The translations under genes were made by a program, and so were the position numbers. Shown piece after piece: positions 17,184-26,498 of a DNA stretch of 64,000 bases. Positions within the stretch are counted from its first letter, which is position 1. Each line of letters opens with the position of its first letter. Below the pieces are notes generated by a model. The model saw nothing but the letters and a program-made list of their open reading frames with translations. It did not search any database and had not been told where the DNA came from. This DNA is from an uncultured Hyphomonadaceae bacterium. GTDB taxonomy: Bacteria; Pseudomonadota; Alphaproteobacteria; Caulobacterales; Hyphomonadaceae. The DNA is taken from contig CALKFG010000002.1 in the NCBI GenBank assembly GCA_938084575.1, forward strand, positions 1 through 64,000, read 5' to 3'.

Positions 17184-17695
17184 CAGTCGATCTCCATCTC
17201 ATCGTTGAGTTTCTGGATAAGGCGGCTGACCTTGCGGTCCATGCCAGATGTAAACAGGATCCCCGATATTGAGGCCACCATGCCAGCCATCGTTGGAATG
17301 GTTGCCTGAGAGACCCCACGAGACATCGCTTTCGCATCCGCCCCGTCTGTAATCGCCATATAATCAAAGACGGTCACCATACCGGTCACAGTGCCCAAGA
17401 GTCCCAGCAAGGGCGCCAGGGCCACCAGCGCCTTGGTGAAACCAACATTGGCCTCCGCCCGCTGACGTACTTCTGAAACAAGCTTGTCCTTGATCCAGTG
17501 CGCGTAAGTCGACTTGTGGTCGGTGCGCGAATGCCACGCCGCCAAAGCCTGATCTGCATATCCCTGATGCGCGAGCCGAAAGTAAAACAGCCGTTCCAGA
17601 ATCAGGGCCCACATAACGAATGTAGCAGCCATGATAGCCAGGAGAACGGGACCACCCCGGTTCAGGAATTCCTGCAGCGCCTCTAAACTTAACAT
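17183..17695 (-). CDS. exbB: ExbB/TolQ-family proton channel protein (small)
   Basis: 170 residues with three membrane segments: one near residues 15-35 (VLLAIMAATFVMWALILERL), then the conserved pair ALVALAPLLGLLGTVTGMVTVF and TIPTMAGMVASISGILFTSG of the MotA/TolQ/ExbB channel. A strong AGGAGG lies 7 bases before the ATG. It is encoded directly after the large ExbB-like protein. With ExbD it forms the proton-driven motor of TonB. Confidence 0.93.
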   Translation of the reverse strand: MLSLEALQEFLNRGGPVLLAIMAATFVMWALILERLFYFRLAHQGYADQALAAWHSRTDHKSTYAHWIKDKLVSEVRQRAEANVGFTKALVALAPLLGLLGTVTGMVTVFDYMAITDGADAKAMSRGVSQATIPTMAGMVASISGILFTSGMDRKVSRLIQKLNDEMEID

Positions 17696-17721
17696 AGAGC
17701 TACCTCCTGAGGAGGACGGCC

Positions 17722-19116
17722 TTAGGCCGCCCCACCCCGCTCAGCACGCTCAGCGACCAGACCAGCAGCCTGCTCGTCGAGAACCTGCTGATTTCCACGC
17801 GCCATCGACGCCGAGACGGCATGCAGCAGCAACAGGGGAATGGCTGCGACAAGACCCAGAACGGTGGTCATGAGCGCGGTTGAAATACCACCCGCCATCA
17901 GCTTCGGATCTCCGGCACCAAAATTGGTAATCGCGGTAAAGGTGATGATCATGCCGATCACTGTACCCAGCAGACCGAGCAACGGAGCCACGGCTGCAAG
18001 CACCTTAACGACGTCATTGAACCGTTCGATCTTTGGCGATTCACGCAGGATTTGTTCATCCAGCTTGAGCTCAAGAGTTTCAAGATCAGCGGTCTTGTTT
18101 GTCTCGTAAGCTTCGAACACGCGGGCCAGAGGATTTCCGTCTCCAGCCTGCTTGGTCTTCGCCGTACGACCCATGGCGCTTCCCATGAGGAACAGGGTCA
18201 CAATCTTGAACAGAGCAAAGACCAGACCAATGGCCAGAAGGACGAGGATAACAGCACCCACGGCTCCGCCTTGACCAATCCGTTCCTGCAGCGTTGGCTT
18301 TTCGCCCTCAATCGCGAACAGATCTCCCTTAGAAGGGTCGAAAGGCACGATAATGGTATCGCCTTCCGACGCCGAGATCAGATCCCGCATTGCCGCCCGG
18401 AACCGACCGCTGGGCTGGGCCTTGAGAACCCGCAAATAGGGCTCGTCCGTATTGTCGGAAATGACTTCGACGAAACGGGCTCCATCATTGGTTGCCGCGG
18501 TAAAGACACCGACACGGGTAAGAGCGACCTCCTGAGTCTCCCCGTCGGGGCCGACACCCGCAACATCAGCGCTGAAGCTGGTCACTTCCGACTGAGCAAT
18601 CATCTCCCGCAACATTGACTTTGGTAAGGAGTCCAGGTCCGCGCGGGTTGGAAGGGTTCTGGCCTGAGCGACCTCAGACAAACGTTCGGTCCGGCCAGGA
18701 TAATGGAAATTGGCCAGCGAGGAATTGATGATTGGCATCGTTTCCCCGGCCGCTGTCCGGAACTGGCCGAGCAGCTCACCGAAATCGCCGGCCTGTTCGT
18801 TCAATTCTGCTGACAACTCAGCCAGTTCGGCCTCGTTGGCATCGAAACGGGCATTCAACTGCGAGCCCCGGACTTCAGCCGCACGGAGCTCAGCGCGCAC
18901 GTCACGCATCGCGGTAGCTTGCGCATCGCGATCCCGCTCGAAACGCCTGACCCGTTCAAGCCCTTCGGCATCCAGCTGGTTCGAGTCAGCTTCAACTTTC
19001 CGCAGAACCTCCGAAAGGGAGGTGACCTGCGCAAAAGCCGGCGCAGAAAAGGCAATCGAGCTCGCGACAAGCGCGGCAGCACCGAAAGCCTTGAAGGAAT
19101 TTTTCATCGTTTTCAT
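17722..19116 (-). CDS. large ExbB/MotA-type protein with periplasmic coiled-coil domain (TtpC-like)
   Basis: 464 residues. A signal peptide (1-30, ending AFAQ) leads into a periplasmic region with a long charged coiled coil (about 40-125) and a folded part up to about 265. Three membrane segments follow: GAVILVLLAIGLVFALFKIV, VAPLLGLLGTVIGMIITFTAI and TTVLGLVAAIPLLLLHAVSA, the last two being the ExbB channel pair. The layout corresponds to TtpC, described as a fourth component of Vibrio TonB2 systems. GAGG precedes the ATG. It lies 29 bases after the DUF3450 gene. The coiled coil could reach DUF3450 or the TPR protein; this is inference. Confidence 0.88.
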   Translation of the reverse strand: MKTMKNSFKAFGAAALVASSIAFSAPAFAQVTSLSEVLRKVEADSNQLDAEGLERVRRFERDRDAQATAMRDVRAELRAAEVRGSQLNARFDANEAELAELSAELNEQAGDFGELLGQFRTAAGETMPIINSSLANFHYPGRTERLSEVAQARTLPTRADLDSLPKSMLREMIAQSEVTSFSADVAGVGPDGETQEVALTRVGVFTAATNDGARFVEVISDNTDEPYLRVLKAQPSGRFRAAMRDLISASEGDTIIVPFDPSKGDLFAIEGEKPTLQERIGQGGAVGAVILVLLAIGLVFALFKIVTLFLMGSAMGRTAKTKQAGDGNPLARVFEAYETNKTADLETLELKLDEQILRESPKIERFNDVVKVLAAVAPLLGLLGTVIGMIITFTAITNFGAGDPKLMAGGISTALMTTVLGLVAAIPLLLLHAVSASMARGNQQVLDEQAAGLVAERAERGGAA

Positions 19117-19145
19117 GGACTTAACCTCTCAAGATCTTCCGTGTC

Positions 19146-19922
19146 TTACTGCACGAGCAATTTGGTTGCCGGAGCGTACATCACACCAGGTGTGCTTTTG
19201 CCCTGCGCTTGACGGATGGCAGCTGCAATCTCGTCTTTAAAGGCGTTATCCACACCAACCCATTCACCGCTTGCCCGGTCGTACCGTGCGGCATGCCGCC
19301 GGTCTGGGGACAGGTAGACCAGTGCCGCCCGTCCGAACAGAAACATGTCCACCTTGACCTCGTTGCCATCGATCTGGACGGTCTCGGGCCAGGTCTGAAC
19401 CGTGCGACCATACTCCATCTCCGCCTTATAGGCGTCAATGATAAGGCGGTATTGCTCAACGATCGGTACGTCGGCGCTTTCCATTGCTGTCTTCAGCATA
19501 TCAATCCGGCCCTGTCGACGGTCCAGCTTGAACGGCAAGTCCGCGCTGACGAAGGCCTCGAGATCAGCTACCATGTCCTGAAGCATGGGCACAGTTTGAG
19601 CGGTTATTTCATCGACGCGACCAAGCTGGTCAACGAGACTCTCTTTCTCCCGCTGTTGCGACTCGATCACTTTTTCCTGCTGGCGAACATACAATTCGGC
19701 TGCTTGCTTGCGCTGCAGCAATGTCCGGAATTCACTACCCATATCCGAGCGCTCATCGTCGAGCTGATTGATCCGGTTCTGAGTCTGCTCTGCACGACGC
19801 GTCGCTGCCTCTCCGGTTTGAATTGCCCGACCAAGCTGGCTTTGCGCCAAAGCTGGCAATGTCAGTCCACCGATGGTTACGGCGGCAACGGCTACTCGAG
19901 CCGGTGTCAGAACTTTCTTCAT
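19146..19922 (-). CDS. DUF3450 coiled-coil periplasmic protein, first gene of TonB operon
   Basis: 258 residues of the DUF3450 family. A signal peptide (cleavage near LPALAQ) is followed by a long heptad-like coiled coil, about residues 35-105, rich in Gln, Glu and Arg. A conserved C-terminal part contains VDMFLFGRAALVYLSPDRR and SGEWVGVDNAF. Genes of this family are found next to large ExbB-like proteins in TonB clusters; the molecular role is not known. It opens the seven-gene operon DUF3450-ttpC-like-exbB-exbD-exbD-tonB-TPR, all on one strand with short gaps. Its own coiled coil and that of the next protein suggest a periplasmic pairing. Confidence 0.85.
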   Translation of the reverse strand: MKKVLTPARVAVAAVTIGGLTLPALAQSQLGRAIQTGEAATRRAEQTQNRINQLDDERSDMGSEFRTLLQRKQAAELYVRQQEKVIESQQREKESLVDQLGRVDEITAQTVPMLQDMVADLEAFVSADLPFKLDRRQGRIDMLKTAMESADVPIVEQYRLIIDAYKAEMEYGRTVQTWPETVQIDGNEVKVDMFLFGRAALVYLSPDRRHAARYDRASGEWVGVDNAFKDEIAAAIRQAQGKSTPGVMYAPATKLLVQ

Positions 19923-20278
19923 GAAGCCTGCCTCTCACTCTCCAGATGCTGCGGCGTTCCGAATTGAAACGACGCTTAAAACTTTTTAGCCGAAACGCTT
20001 AATGCGCTCCGACATCGATGCTTTTTGCCCGACACACACACCAGGCACACAGATAAAGACTGAAATTGTCTTCTCATCCCATTCAACGGAGCATTGACCG
20101 CTCTCTTCTCTTTCGTATGCGCGCCCGCGATCCGAGATCGCAGACAAGCAGGCAGCAACGTGTGCAAAATGGCCAGCTTAATGTCAAACCCTCTTTTACG
20201 ATTGAGGCGGTTAAATGGCAGTCGCACCTCTAAGGGTGTCCCAACGTGATGAGAGCCAGCTGCAAAACGCGAAAAAGG
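19923..20278. other. intergenic region upstream of the TonB operon
   Basis: About 356 bases without a convincing gene. An open frame on the minus strand (19976-20227) has no recognisable protein features and no ribosome-binding site, so I do not call it. The region should contain the TonB operon promoter. I did not see a clear Fur-like palindrome or a good -35/-10 pair. A T-rich stretch follows the tRNA-Gln 3' end on the minus strand and may end its transcription. Confidence 0.4.
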
Positions 20279-20353
<75 letters not shown>

Positions 20354-20553
20354 AAACGAAGGCGGGCATAGACGCTCAAAGCCGAGCTTGCAACACCTTA
20401 AACGCAATTCTCAGCGCTTGCAGAGGCTCCGCCCTTTTTCTACCAGCCCAACACGGTTTCTGCTCCTGCCTGAAAGTCCTTCGAATAAGTTTTGACAAGC
20501 CCTGCTGGAATGCCCATATCGTTATCCGATAAATCGAGACGGGAGCTCTGGCT

Positions 20554-22326
20554 ATGAAAACATTCCTGATTGCGACTTTGGGCGCGCTGGCTGGCGCAGT
20601 CGTCGGTGCGGTCCTGCTGGTGTTGATTGGCAGCATGGCGATTGGCGGGCTGATCAATGCCGCGACGGCCCCGCCGGAGCACCCCGAGCGCATCGTGTTG
20701 ACGATAGATATGCGCGAAGCGCTGGATGACCAGGCGCCAAATTCGGGCATCGAGGCCCTGCTCGGAGCCCCTTCGGGATTTATCGATATCATCACGCGCC
20801 TTGATGCCGCGCGCCGGGATGACCGGGTTAAAGGCGTATTGATTCGTACCAGTGAGTTCGGAATCGGGTCTGCGCGTGCGGAGGAGTACAAAGCCGGTTT
20901 GGAGGCCTTTCAGCAGTCTGGCAAATTCGTCATTGCTCACTCGCAGGGAATCTTTTCCGGCGTTTCGGCCTACCGGGCGGCGGCAGGCGCTGATGAGATA
21001 TGGATCCAGCCCGCAGCTGAAGTAATCGTCACAGGACTCGGTTTTGAAACGCTATTTTTGAAAGGTCTCTTCGACAAGCTCGGCATCCATCCGGATTTCA
21101 TTGCTCTGTATGAATACAAGAATGCGCCCAACACCTACAGTGAATCCGGGTATACTGCGGCACATCGCCAGGCCATGACAGCCCTTGCCGACTCAATCTG
21201 GGCAAGCTCGCTCGGCTCAATCGCAAGGGACAGGGACCTTCCGCTCGCCACGCTGAAAGCTGTTTTGGAATCCGGCCCACTGAGTTCACGTGCGTTGATC
21301 GAAAACCGTCTGGCGGATTACATTGGATGGCCTGAAGATGCCGAACAGGCCGCTTTGGATCGCGCTGGTAACGGAGCCGAAACGCTCGACATCCTGACCT
21401 ACACACCCCCGGCGCCGCGTCCGAAATCACCAATTATCGCCATTGTCGGCGGACAGGGTGCGATTGTAACGGGGGCTGCAGGCGGCAATATTCTTTCAGA
21501 AGGACAGGGGTTTGCCTCTGATACTATATCGGCAGCGCTGCATGAGGCGGCGAATGATCCTGATGTCAAAGCCATCGTTTTCCGGGTGGATAGCCCGGGT
21601 GGATCAGCAACGGCTTCAGACCAGATCTGGAGAGCCGTGGAGCGCGCGCGGGAAGATTTTAACAAGCCGGTGGTTGTTTCCATGGCGGAATACGCCGCAT
21701 CTGGCGGCTATTATGTTTCAACCGGCGCTGATTGGATCGTTGCCAATCCCTCCACAATCACCGGCTCCATCGGTATCTTTGGCGGGAAATTCGGCGTGTC
21801 TGACGCCCTCGCGCGGATCGGTATCAATGCTGAGGCGATTGAGGTCGGCGGGTCTTTTACTGGCGCTTTCACAACCACAGCACCCTTCACAGATTCCCAG
21901 CGGGCTGCGATTACAGACTGGCTGACTAGGGGCTATGATCGCTTCGTGTCACTGGTCGCCGACGGGCGAAGCCTGACCCGTGACGAAGTCGATGATCGCG
22001 CCCGAGGCCGGGTCTGGAGTGGTCAGGATGCCCTCGAGCAAGGGCTTGTGGATGAAATGGGAGGACTGATGACGGCCATCGCAAAAGCCCGTGTCCTGGC
22101 GGAGATCCCCGAGGATGATGCTGTTGCCTACAAAATCTTTCCGCGGCCTGACAGGGCGTTTGGATTAGGCCAGCCAAATATGGGGACAACCGCAAGTCAG
22201 ATCAGCCGTTTTGGTGATGTTCTTGAGCTGCTAGACCAGCCTGTGGTCCAGCAGGCCCTGGGTGAAGCCACCCGTCCCGGTTCAATCCGGGTGGAAACCC
22301 GCGCGCCGGTCTATCACGAACGCTGA
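20554..22326 (+). CDS. sppA: signal peptide peptidase SppA, 67K type
   Basis: A membrane serine protease of 590 residues that clears cleaved signal peptides. An N-terminal membrane anchor (residues 3-35) is followed by two tandem S49 domains, as in E. coli SppA. The general base Lys189 lies in YEYKNAPNTYSESG of the first domain and the nucleophile Ser405 in TITGSIGIFGG of the second, matching the Lys-Ser dyad split across the repeats. SPGGSATASD and EYAASGGYY are conserved neighbours. GGGAG lies 9 bases before the ATG. The gene lies alone between tRNA-Gln and the chorismate mutase gene. Confidence 0.94.
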   Translation: MKTFLIATLGALAGAVVGAVLLVLIGSMAIGGLINAATAPPEHPERIVLTIDMREALDDQAPNSGIEALLGAPSGFIDIITRLDAARRDDRVKGVLIRTSEFGIGSARAEEYKAGLEAFQQSGKFVIAHSQGIFSGVSAYRAAAGADEIWIQPAAEVIVTGLGFETLFLKGLFDKLGIHPDFIALYEYKNAPNTYSESGYTAAHRQAMTALADSIWASSLGSIARDRDLPLATLKAVLESGPLSSRALIENRLADYIGWPEDAEQAALDRAGNGAETLDILTYTPPAPRPKSPIIAIVGGQGAIVTGAAGGNILSEGQGFASDTISAALHEAANDPDVKAIVFRVDSPGGSATASDQIWRAVERAREDFNKPVVVSMAEYAASGGYYVSTGADWIVANPSTITGSIGIFGGKFGVSDALARIGINAEAIEVGGSFTGAFTTTAPFTDSQRAAITDWLTRGYDRFVSLVADGRSLTRDEVDDRARGRVWSGQDALEQGLVDEMGGLMTAIAKARVLAEIPEDDAVAYKIFPRPDRAFGLGQPNMGTTASQISRFGDVLELLDQPVVQQALGEATRPGSIRVETRAPVYHER

Positions 22327-22424
22327 CGGGCTAGACCCCAGATCAGCTGACGACTTGATCTCCTGAGCTCCGGCTCATAGATCCCACCGGAAGCGTCCTT
22401 GCTGGACGGTCGAGAGGAATCTGC

Positions 22425-22769
22425 ATGACACAGTCCGGACAGAAGACAGGCGGTCAACATACCGCCCAAACCGCACAGACCATGGACGATGTTCGCCGCG
22501 AGATTGATCGGCTAGACCGTGATTTGGTCGCCCTTCTCGCTGAGCGCCAAAGTTTTATGGACGCGGCCGCGAGAATTAAGGGTGTTCGGAGCGCTGTCCA
22601 TGACCGCGCGCGAATCGAAGACGTCGTGACCAAGGTCTTGTCAGAGGCATCTCAGGCTGGCTTGTCGGCCGCGATCGCAGAGCCGGTCTGGCGCACTCTT
22701 ATCGACCGGTGCATTGCCTATGAGTTTGAGTCCTTCGACTCGCGCAGGCCGGGTCGGGATAATTTATGA
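22425..22769 (+). CDS. chorismate mutase, AroQ type
   Basis: A 114-residue monofunctional chorismate mutase converting chorismate to prephenate for phenylalanine and tyrosine synthesis. The core starts at DDVRREIDRLDRDLVALLAERQ, which carries the conserved Arg and Asp of the AroQ helix, followed by AARIKG and VWRTLIDRCIAYE. About 20 extra residues rich in Gln and Thr precede it. GAGAGG lies upstream of the ATG. The last 52 bases overlap the 3' end of the convergent HPt gene. It may form a transcription unit with sppA, 98 bases upstream, though nothing links their functions. Confidence 0.9.
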   Translation: MTQSGQKTGGQHTAQTAQTMDDVRREIDRLDRDLVALLAERQSFMDAAARIKGVRSAVHDRARIEDVVTKVLSEASQAGLSAAIAEPVWRTLIDRCIAYEFESFDSRRPGRDNL

Positions 22770-23095
22770 CGCGCGCGGGCGCAGGCCTCCAGGGTTTGGT
22801 TTAGAGTATCACGGACATCCGTGAGGATTGTCGCCGCCCTTACCCGGCTGACGTCCTCTGATCCGCGTCCGAGGGCTTCGGCTTCCGCGCAAAGCGCCGC
22901 CAGATCCGAAGCACCAAGGCTCAGGGCGGCTCCCTTCAGGGTATGCACTGCATCTGCCCAGTCGGCCTGTGGAATTTCAGACCGCAGCATACGCCCCCAC
23001 GTATCGGCATGAGTCTCAAAGATGCTCAGGACCTCATCTGCGAGGTCGATATCCTGACCGGCCATCACCAGAAGATGATCAAGGTCCAACTCCAT
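22718..23095 (-). CDS. orphan histidine phosphotransfer (HPt) protein
   Basis: A 125-residue HPt domain protein. The phosphorylated His lies in ADAVHTLKGAALSLGA (His51), the classic HxxKG motif, in a four-helix bundle. It should pass phosphoryl groups between a hybrid kinase and a response regulator; no kinase or regulator gene is in this window, so its partners are unknown. It lies 19 bases after acetyl-CoA synthetase on the same strand and probably shares its transcript. Its C-terminus is encoded antisense to the end of the chorismate mutase gene (52-base overlap). Caulobacterales use HPt relays in cell-cycle control, but this protein lacks the length and context of ChpT. Confidence 0.85.
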   Translation of the reverse strand: MELDLDHLLVMAGQDIDLADEVLSIFETHADTWGRMLRSEIPQADWADAVHTLKGAALSLGASDLAALCAEAEALGRGSEDVSRVRAATILTDVRDTLNQTLEACARARHKLSRPGLRESKDSNS

Positions 23096-23114
23096 CTATT
23101 CCCCCAAGTCCAAT

Positions 23115-25091
23115 TCACCCGTCTTGACGGTTTAAACGCCCATCAACCAGTTGTGGCACGATTTCCGGCTCTGCAAGTGTGGAGATATCTCCCAATGCAT
23201 CAAACTGATTTTCCGCAATTTTGCGCAGAATACGTCGCATGATCTTTCCGGATCGGGTTTTAGGTAATCCCGGAGCGATCTGAATAAGATCAGGCGTGGC
23301 GATCGGTCCAATCTCGGCGCGGACATGCCGGCGGAGTTCATCGACCAAATTTTCGTCTACAGAAACGTCCGATCTCACCAGCACAAAGGCATAAATGCCC
23401 TGACCCTTAATGTCGTGGGGAAAACCAACCACCGCTGCCTCTGCCACCGCCTCATGGGATACAAGCGCGCTTTCGACCTCCGCTGTGCCCATCCGGTGCC
23501 CTGACACATTGATCACATCGTCAACCCGCCCGGTAATCCAGTAATAGCCATCGACATCCCGCCGGCACCCGTCTCCAGTGAAATATTTTCCCGGATAAGC
23601 CGAAAAATAGGTGTCAAAGAACCGCTTGTGATCGCCATAGACCGTGCGCATTTGCCCGGGCCAGCTCTCCGTGATTACCAGATTGCCTTCAGCTGCTCCG
23701 TCGAGGACATTGCCGTCTGCATCGACGATCTCCGGCTCCACGCCAAAGAAAGGTCGGCTGGCAGCTCCCGGCTTCATTTCCAGCGTTCCGGGCAAGGGAA
23801 CGATCATCGTCCCGCCTGTCTCGGTCTGCCACCACGTGTCAACGATCGGACACCGTTTTTCGCCGACCGTATGAAAATACCACTCCCAGGCTTCAGGATT
23901 GATAGGTTCACCGACCGTACCCAGCAATCGCAGGCTCGACCGGTCGGTCGCCTCGACAAAGGATTCCCCTTCGCGCATCAGGGCCCGTATCGCGGTTGGT
24001 GCCGTGTAAAACAGGGTCACTTTGTGGCGATCACAGACCCGCCAGAACCGGCTTGCATCCGGATAGGTCGGCACGCCTTCAAACATCACTGTGGTCGCGC
24101 CGTTCGCTAATGGCCCATAGACGATATAGGTATGCCCGGTGACCCAGCCGACATCCGCGGCACACCAGTACACATCATCTTCTTTCAAATCAAAGACGTA
24201 TTCATGGGTCATGGATGCCCAGACGAGATATCCGCCCGTGGTGTGCAGGACGCCTTTTGGCTGGCCTGTGGAGCCGGACGTATAGAGAATGAAAAGCGGG
24301 TCTTCAGCGTGCATGGGCTCGGGCGGACAATCGTCGGAGACATGCTGATCAGCATCATGAAGCCAGACGTCCCGGCCGGCCTGCATTGTCACCTCGACCC
24401 CGGTGCGCTTGACCACGACAACCTGCTCGACCATGCCTCTCGCGATCTCACACGCCCGGTCGGCATTTACTTTCAACGGGACGGTTCGTCCTCCCCGAAG
24501 CCCCTCATCGGCCGTGATCAGAATACGGGACTCGCAATCGGTGATCCGACCAGCCAAAGCTTCCGGAGAGAACCCCCCGAAGACAACCGAATGAATGGCC
24601 CCAATTCGGGCACAGGCCAGCATGGCTATGGCGGCCTCCGGCACCATCGGCATATAAATCGTGACCCGATCACCTTTTAAAACACCCAGATCTTTTAAGA
24701 CGTTGGCAAAACGGCACACAGCGCGATGCAGGTCCCGGTAAGTGTAATGATGCGCATCTGAAGGATCATCGCCCTCCCAGATCAGGGCCGTCTTGTCACC
24801 CCGTGAGTCAAGATGCCGGTCGAGACAATTCTCGGTGACATTCAGGACCCCGTCCTGGTACCATTCTATGCCAAAATCATCGGCGGCGAAGGACGCCTGC
24901 TTAACCTCGGTATAGGGCACCATCCATTTCAGACGCTTCCCGTGCCGACCCCAGAACGCGATCGGATCCGCGACCGACTCATCATACATGTCGCGGTACT
25001 GCTCAGCTGACAGATTAGCGGCCGCGGCAAACCCAGATGGCACCGGATGGGTTACGATGTGGGCGCCGTCCGCTTGCTGGTCATCTGTCAT
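23115..25091 (-). CDS. acsA: acetyl-CoA synthetase (AMP-forming)
   Basis: A 658-residue enzyme that activates acetate to acetyl-CoA through acetyl-AMP. ANL superfamily motifs are present: the P-loop-like [31 protein letters not shown] and the C-terminal [13 protein letters not shown], whose Lys is the residue acetylated to regulate the enzyme in other bacteria. The N-terminal [14 protein letters not shown] is typical of Acs. GGAGAG lies 6 bases before the ATG at 25091; an upstream in-frame ATG exists but lacks a ribosome-binding site. It is divergent from waaA with about 126 bases between the starts. The HPt gene follows closely. Confidence 0.97.
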   Translation of the reverse strand: MTDDQQADGAHIVTHPVPSGFAAAANLSAEQYRDMYDESVADPIAFWGRHGKRLKWMVPYTEVKQASFAADDFGIEWYQDGVLNVTENCLDRHLDSRGDKTALIWEGDDPSDAHHYTYRDLHRAVCRFANVLKDLGVLKGDRVTIYMPMVPEAAIAMLACARIGAIHSVVFGGFSPEALAGRITDCESRILITADEGLRGGRTVPLKVNADRACEIARGMVEQVVVVKRTGVEVTMQAGRDVWLHDADQHVSDDCPPEPMHAEDPLFILYTSGSTGQPKGVLHTTGGYLVWASMTHEYVFDLKEDDVYWCAADVGWVTGHTYIVYGPLANGATTVMFEGVPTYPDASRFWRVCDRHKVTLFYTAPTAIRALMREGESFVEATDRSSLRLLGTVGEPINPEAWEWYFHTVGEKRCPIVDTWWQTETGGTMIVPLPGTLEMKPGAASRPFFGVEPEIVDADGNVLDGAAEGNLVITESWPGQMRTVYGDHKRFFDTYFSAYPGKYFTGDGCRRDVDGYYWITGRVDDVINVSGHRMGTAEVESALVSHEAVAEAAVVGFPHDIKGQGIYAFVLVRSDVSVDENLVDELRRHVRAEIGPIATPDLIQIAPGLPKTRSGKIMRRILRKIAENQFDALGDISTLAEPEIVPQLVDGRLNRQDG

Positions 25092-25217
25092 TCTGATCTC
25101 TCCAAAAGTCTTCTTTATAGCAGCATAGACCGGCATGGCGCTGGCGTCATCCTGCGCATTGAGCCCCTGTTGTCGTCTTTCGTGGCGTCGGCGCTGGAAT
25201 CCCTTATAAGCTCTCCC

Positions 25218-26498
25218 ATGCCCCTCGGTCTCGCTTTATACCGGTTTTTAACGCAGCTCGCCCGGCCCTTTCTAGGGCTTGTCCTGCATGAGCGTGTCCG
25301 CCGCGGAAAGGAAAATCCCGCGACGCTGCCTGACCGGTATGCCCGTTGCCTGCCGCGGCGGCCTGATGCCGGTCCTTTCATCTGGCTGCACGCCGCAAGC
25401 GTGGGTGAAAGCATGGTCCAGATCGCCGTGGCCAAGGAACTCTGTCGCGAACACCCTGACGTCAGCTGCCTGTTTAGCTGCCAGACAGAAACCGCGGCCC
25501 GCCTCATCCGCGTTGCCTTGGAGACCGACCCGGCATTTTCGAAGCATTGGGTACGACAGGTCATGGCCCCTCTCGACACACCCGGAATTGCTCGGCGCTT
25601 TGTTCGCCACTGGCGTCCGGATCTGGCTATTTTTGCAGAAGGCGATGTCTGGCCAAATCTGCTCCGCGCCCTTCGTTCCGTGCCCTGCTCGACGGCGTTG
25701 ATAAATGGCCGGATGACTGAAAAAAGCCTGCTTGGCTGGGGGCGCTGGCCGACAACAGCCCTGGACCTTTTCTCAGGGTTTGATCTGATTCTGGCGAGCG
25801 ATGTACGGACGTCCGCCGGCCTGACCCATCTGAGCCGAAGGCCTGTCGCCTCAGTCGGGAATCTGAAAACCGCCCTTCCCCCGCCAATGGCAGAGCCGAA
25901 AGCGGTCGCCGGGCTTCGGTCAGATATTGGCGACCGTTCGGTCTTGCTTGCTGCATCAACGCATCCCGGCGAAGAAGCGATCGTGATTGATGCTCTCATG
26001 CAGATACCTGGTCGCCCATTTCTCATTCTGGCGCCACGCCATCCCGAAAGAGGCGACAGCCTCGCTGGCCTCCTGGACTGCTCGGGACTGAAGATAGCCC
26101 GACGCACCCGGGGGGATCCGATCACCCCCCAAACCGATGTGTTGCTGGCCGACACGCTGGGCGAAATGGGCCTTTGGTACAGGCTGGCCGACACCGTCTA
26201 TCTCGGCGGGGGACATGCCCCCGGGGTCGGCGGGCATAATCCGCTTGAAGCCCTTCGCCTCGGAAAGCCGATCCTGACCGGTCCCGGCGTTTTTAACTTC
26301 GCTGACATGATGGCGGACCTTGAAAAAAGAGGCGGTGTCACCTTTGTTTCAGATTCCATGGAATTGATGCGAAACTACCCGGCGTCGCCCCCGTCCAGCT
26401 CTCTGGTCAAGCACCTGTCGCAGGCCGGCTTCGGGCCCATGGGGAAAACACTCGACGCGCTGCGGCCTCTGATCCAGCGCGCCAAGGGGACCTTATGA
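25218..26498 (+). CDS. waaA: 3-deoxy-D-manno-octulosonic acid (Kdo) transferase
   Basis: A 426-residue transferase that adds Kdo from CMP-Kdo to lipid A precursor at the inner membrane. An N-terminal amphipathic/hydrophobic segment ([20 protein letters not shown]) is followed by the catalytic motif WLHAASVGE, whose Glu64 is the general base in characterised enzymes, then [11 protein letters not shown]. The C-terminal Rossmann half has [17 protein letters not shown] near the nucleotide site. The ATG at 25218 fits the family start; the frame is open further upstream without a good start. It overlaps lpxK by 4 bases (ATGA) and heads a lipid A operon. Confidence 0.95.
   Translation: MPLGLALYRFLTQLARPFLGLVLHERVRRGKENPATLPDRYARCLPRRPDAGPFIWLHAASVGESMVQIAVAKELCREHPDVSCLFSCQTETAARLIRVALETDPAFSKHWVRQVMAPLDTPGIARRFVRHWRPDLAIFAEGDVWPNLLRALRSVPCSTALINGRMTEKSLLGWGRWPTTALDLFSGFDLILASDVRTSAGLTHLSRRPVASVGNLKTALPPPMAEPKAVAGLRSDIGDRSVLLAASTHPGEEAIVIDALMQIPGRPFLILAPRHPERGDSLAGLLDCSGLKIARRTRGDPITPQTDVLLADTLGEMGLWYRLADTVYLGGGHAPGVGGHNPLEALRLGKPILTGPGVFNFADMMADLEKRGGVTFVSDSMELMRNYPASPPSSSLVKHLSQAGFGPMGKTLDALRPLIQRAKGTL

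Noticed and set aside
19976-20227. An 83-codon minus-strand frame upstream of the DUF3450 gene
   Set aside because: Basic, low-information sequence with no ribosome-binding site, lying where the TonB operon promoter and leader should be.
25115-26194. A 359-codon open frame on the minus strand over waaA
   Set aside because: Antisense to waaA, which has clear motifs. The encoded protein is Arg/Ser-rich noise without recognisable domains.
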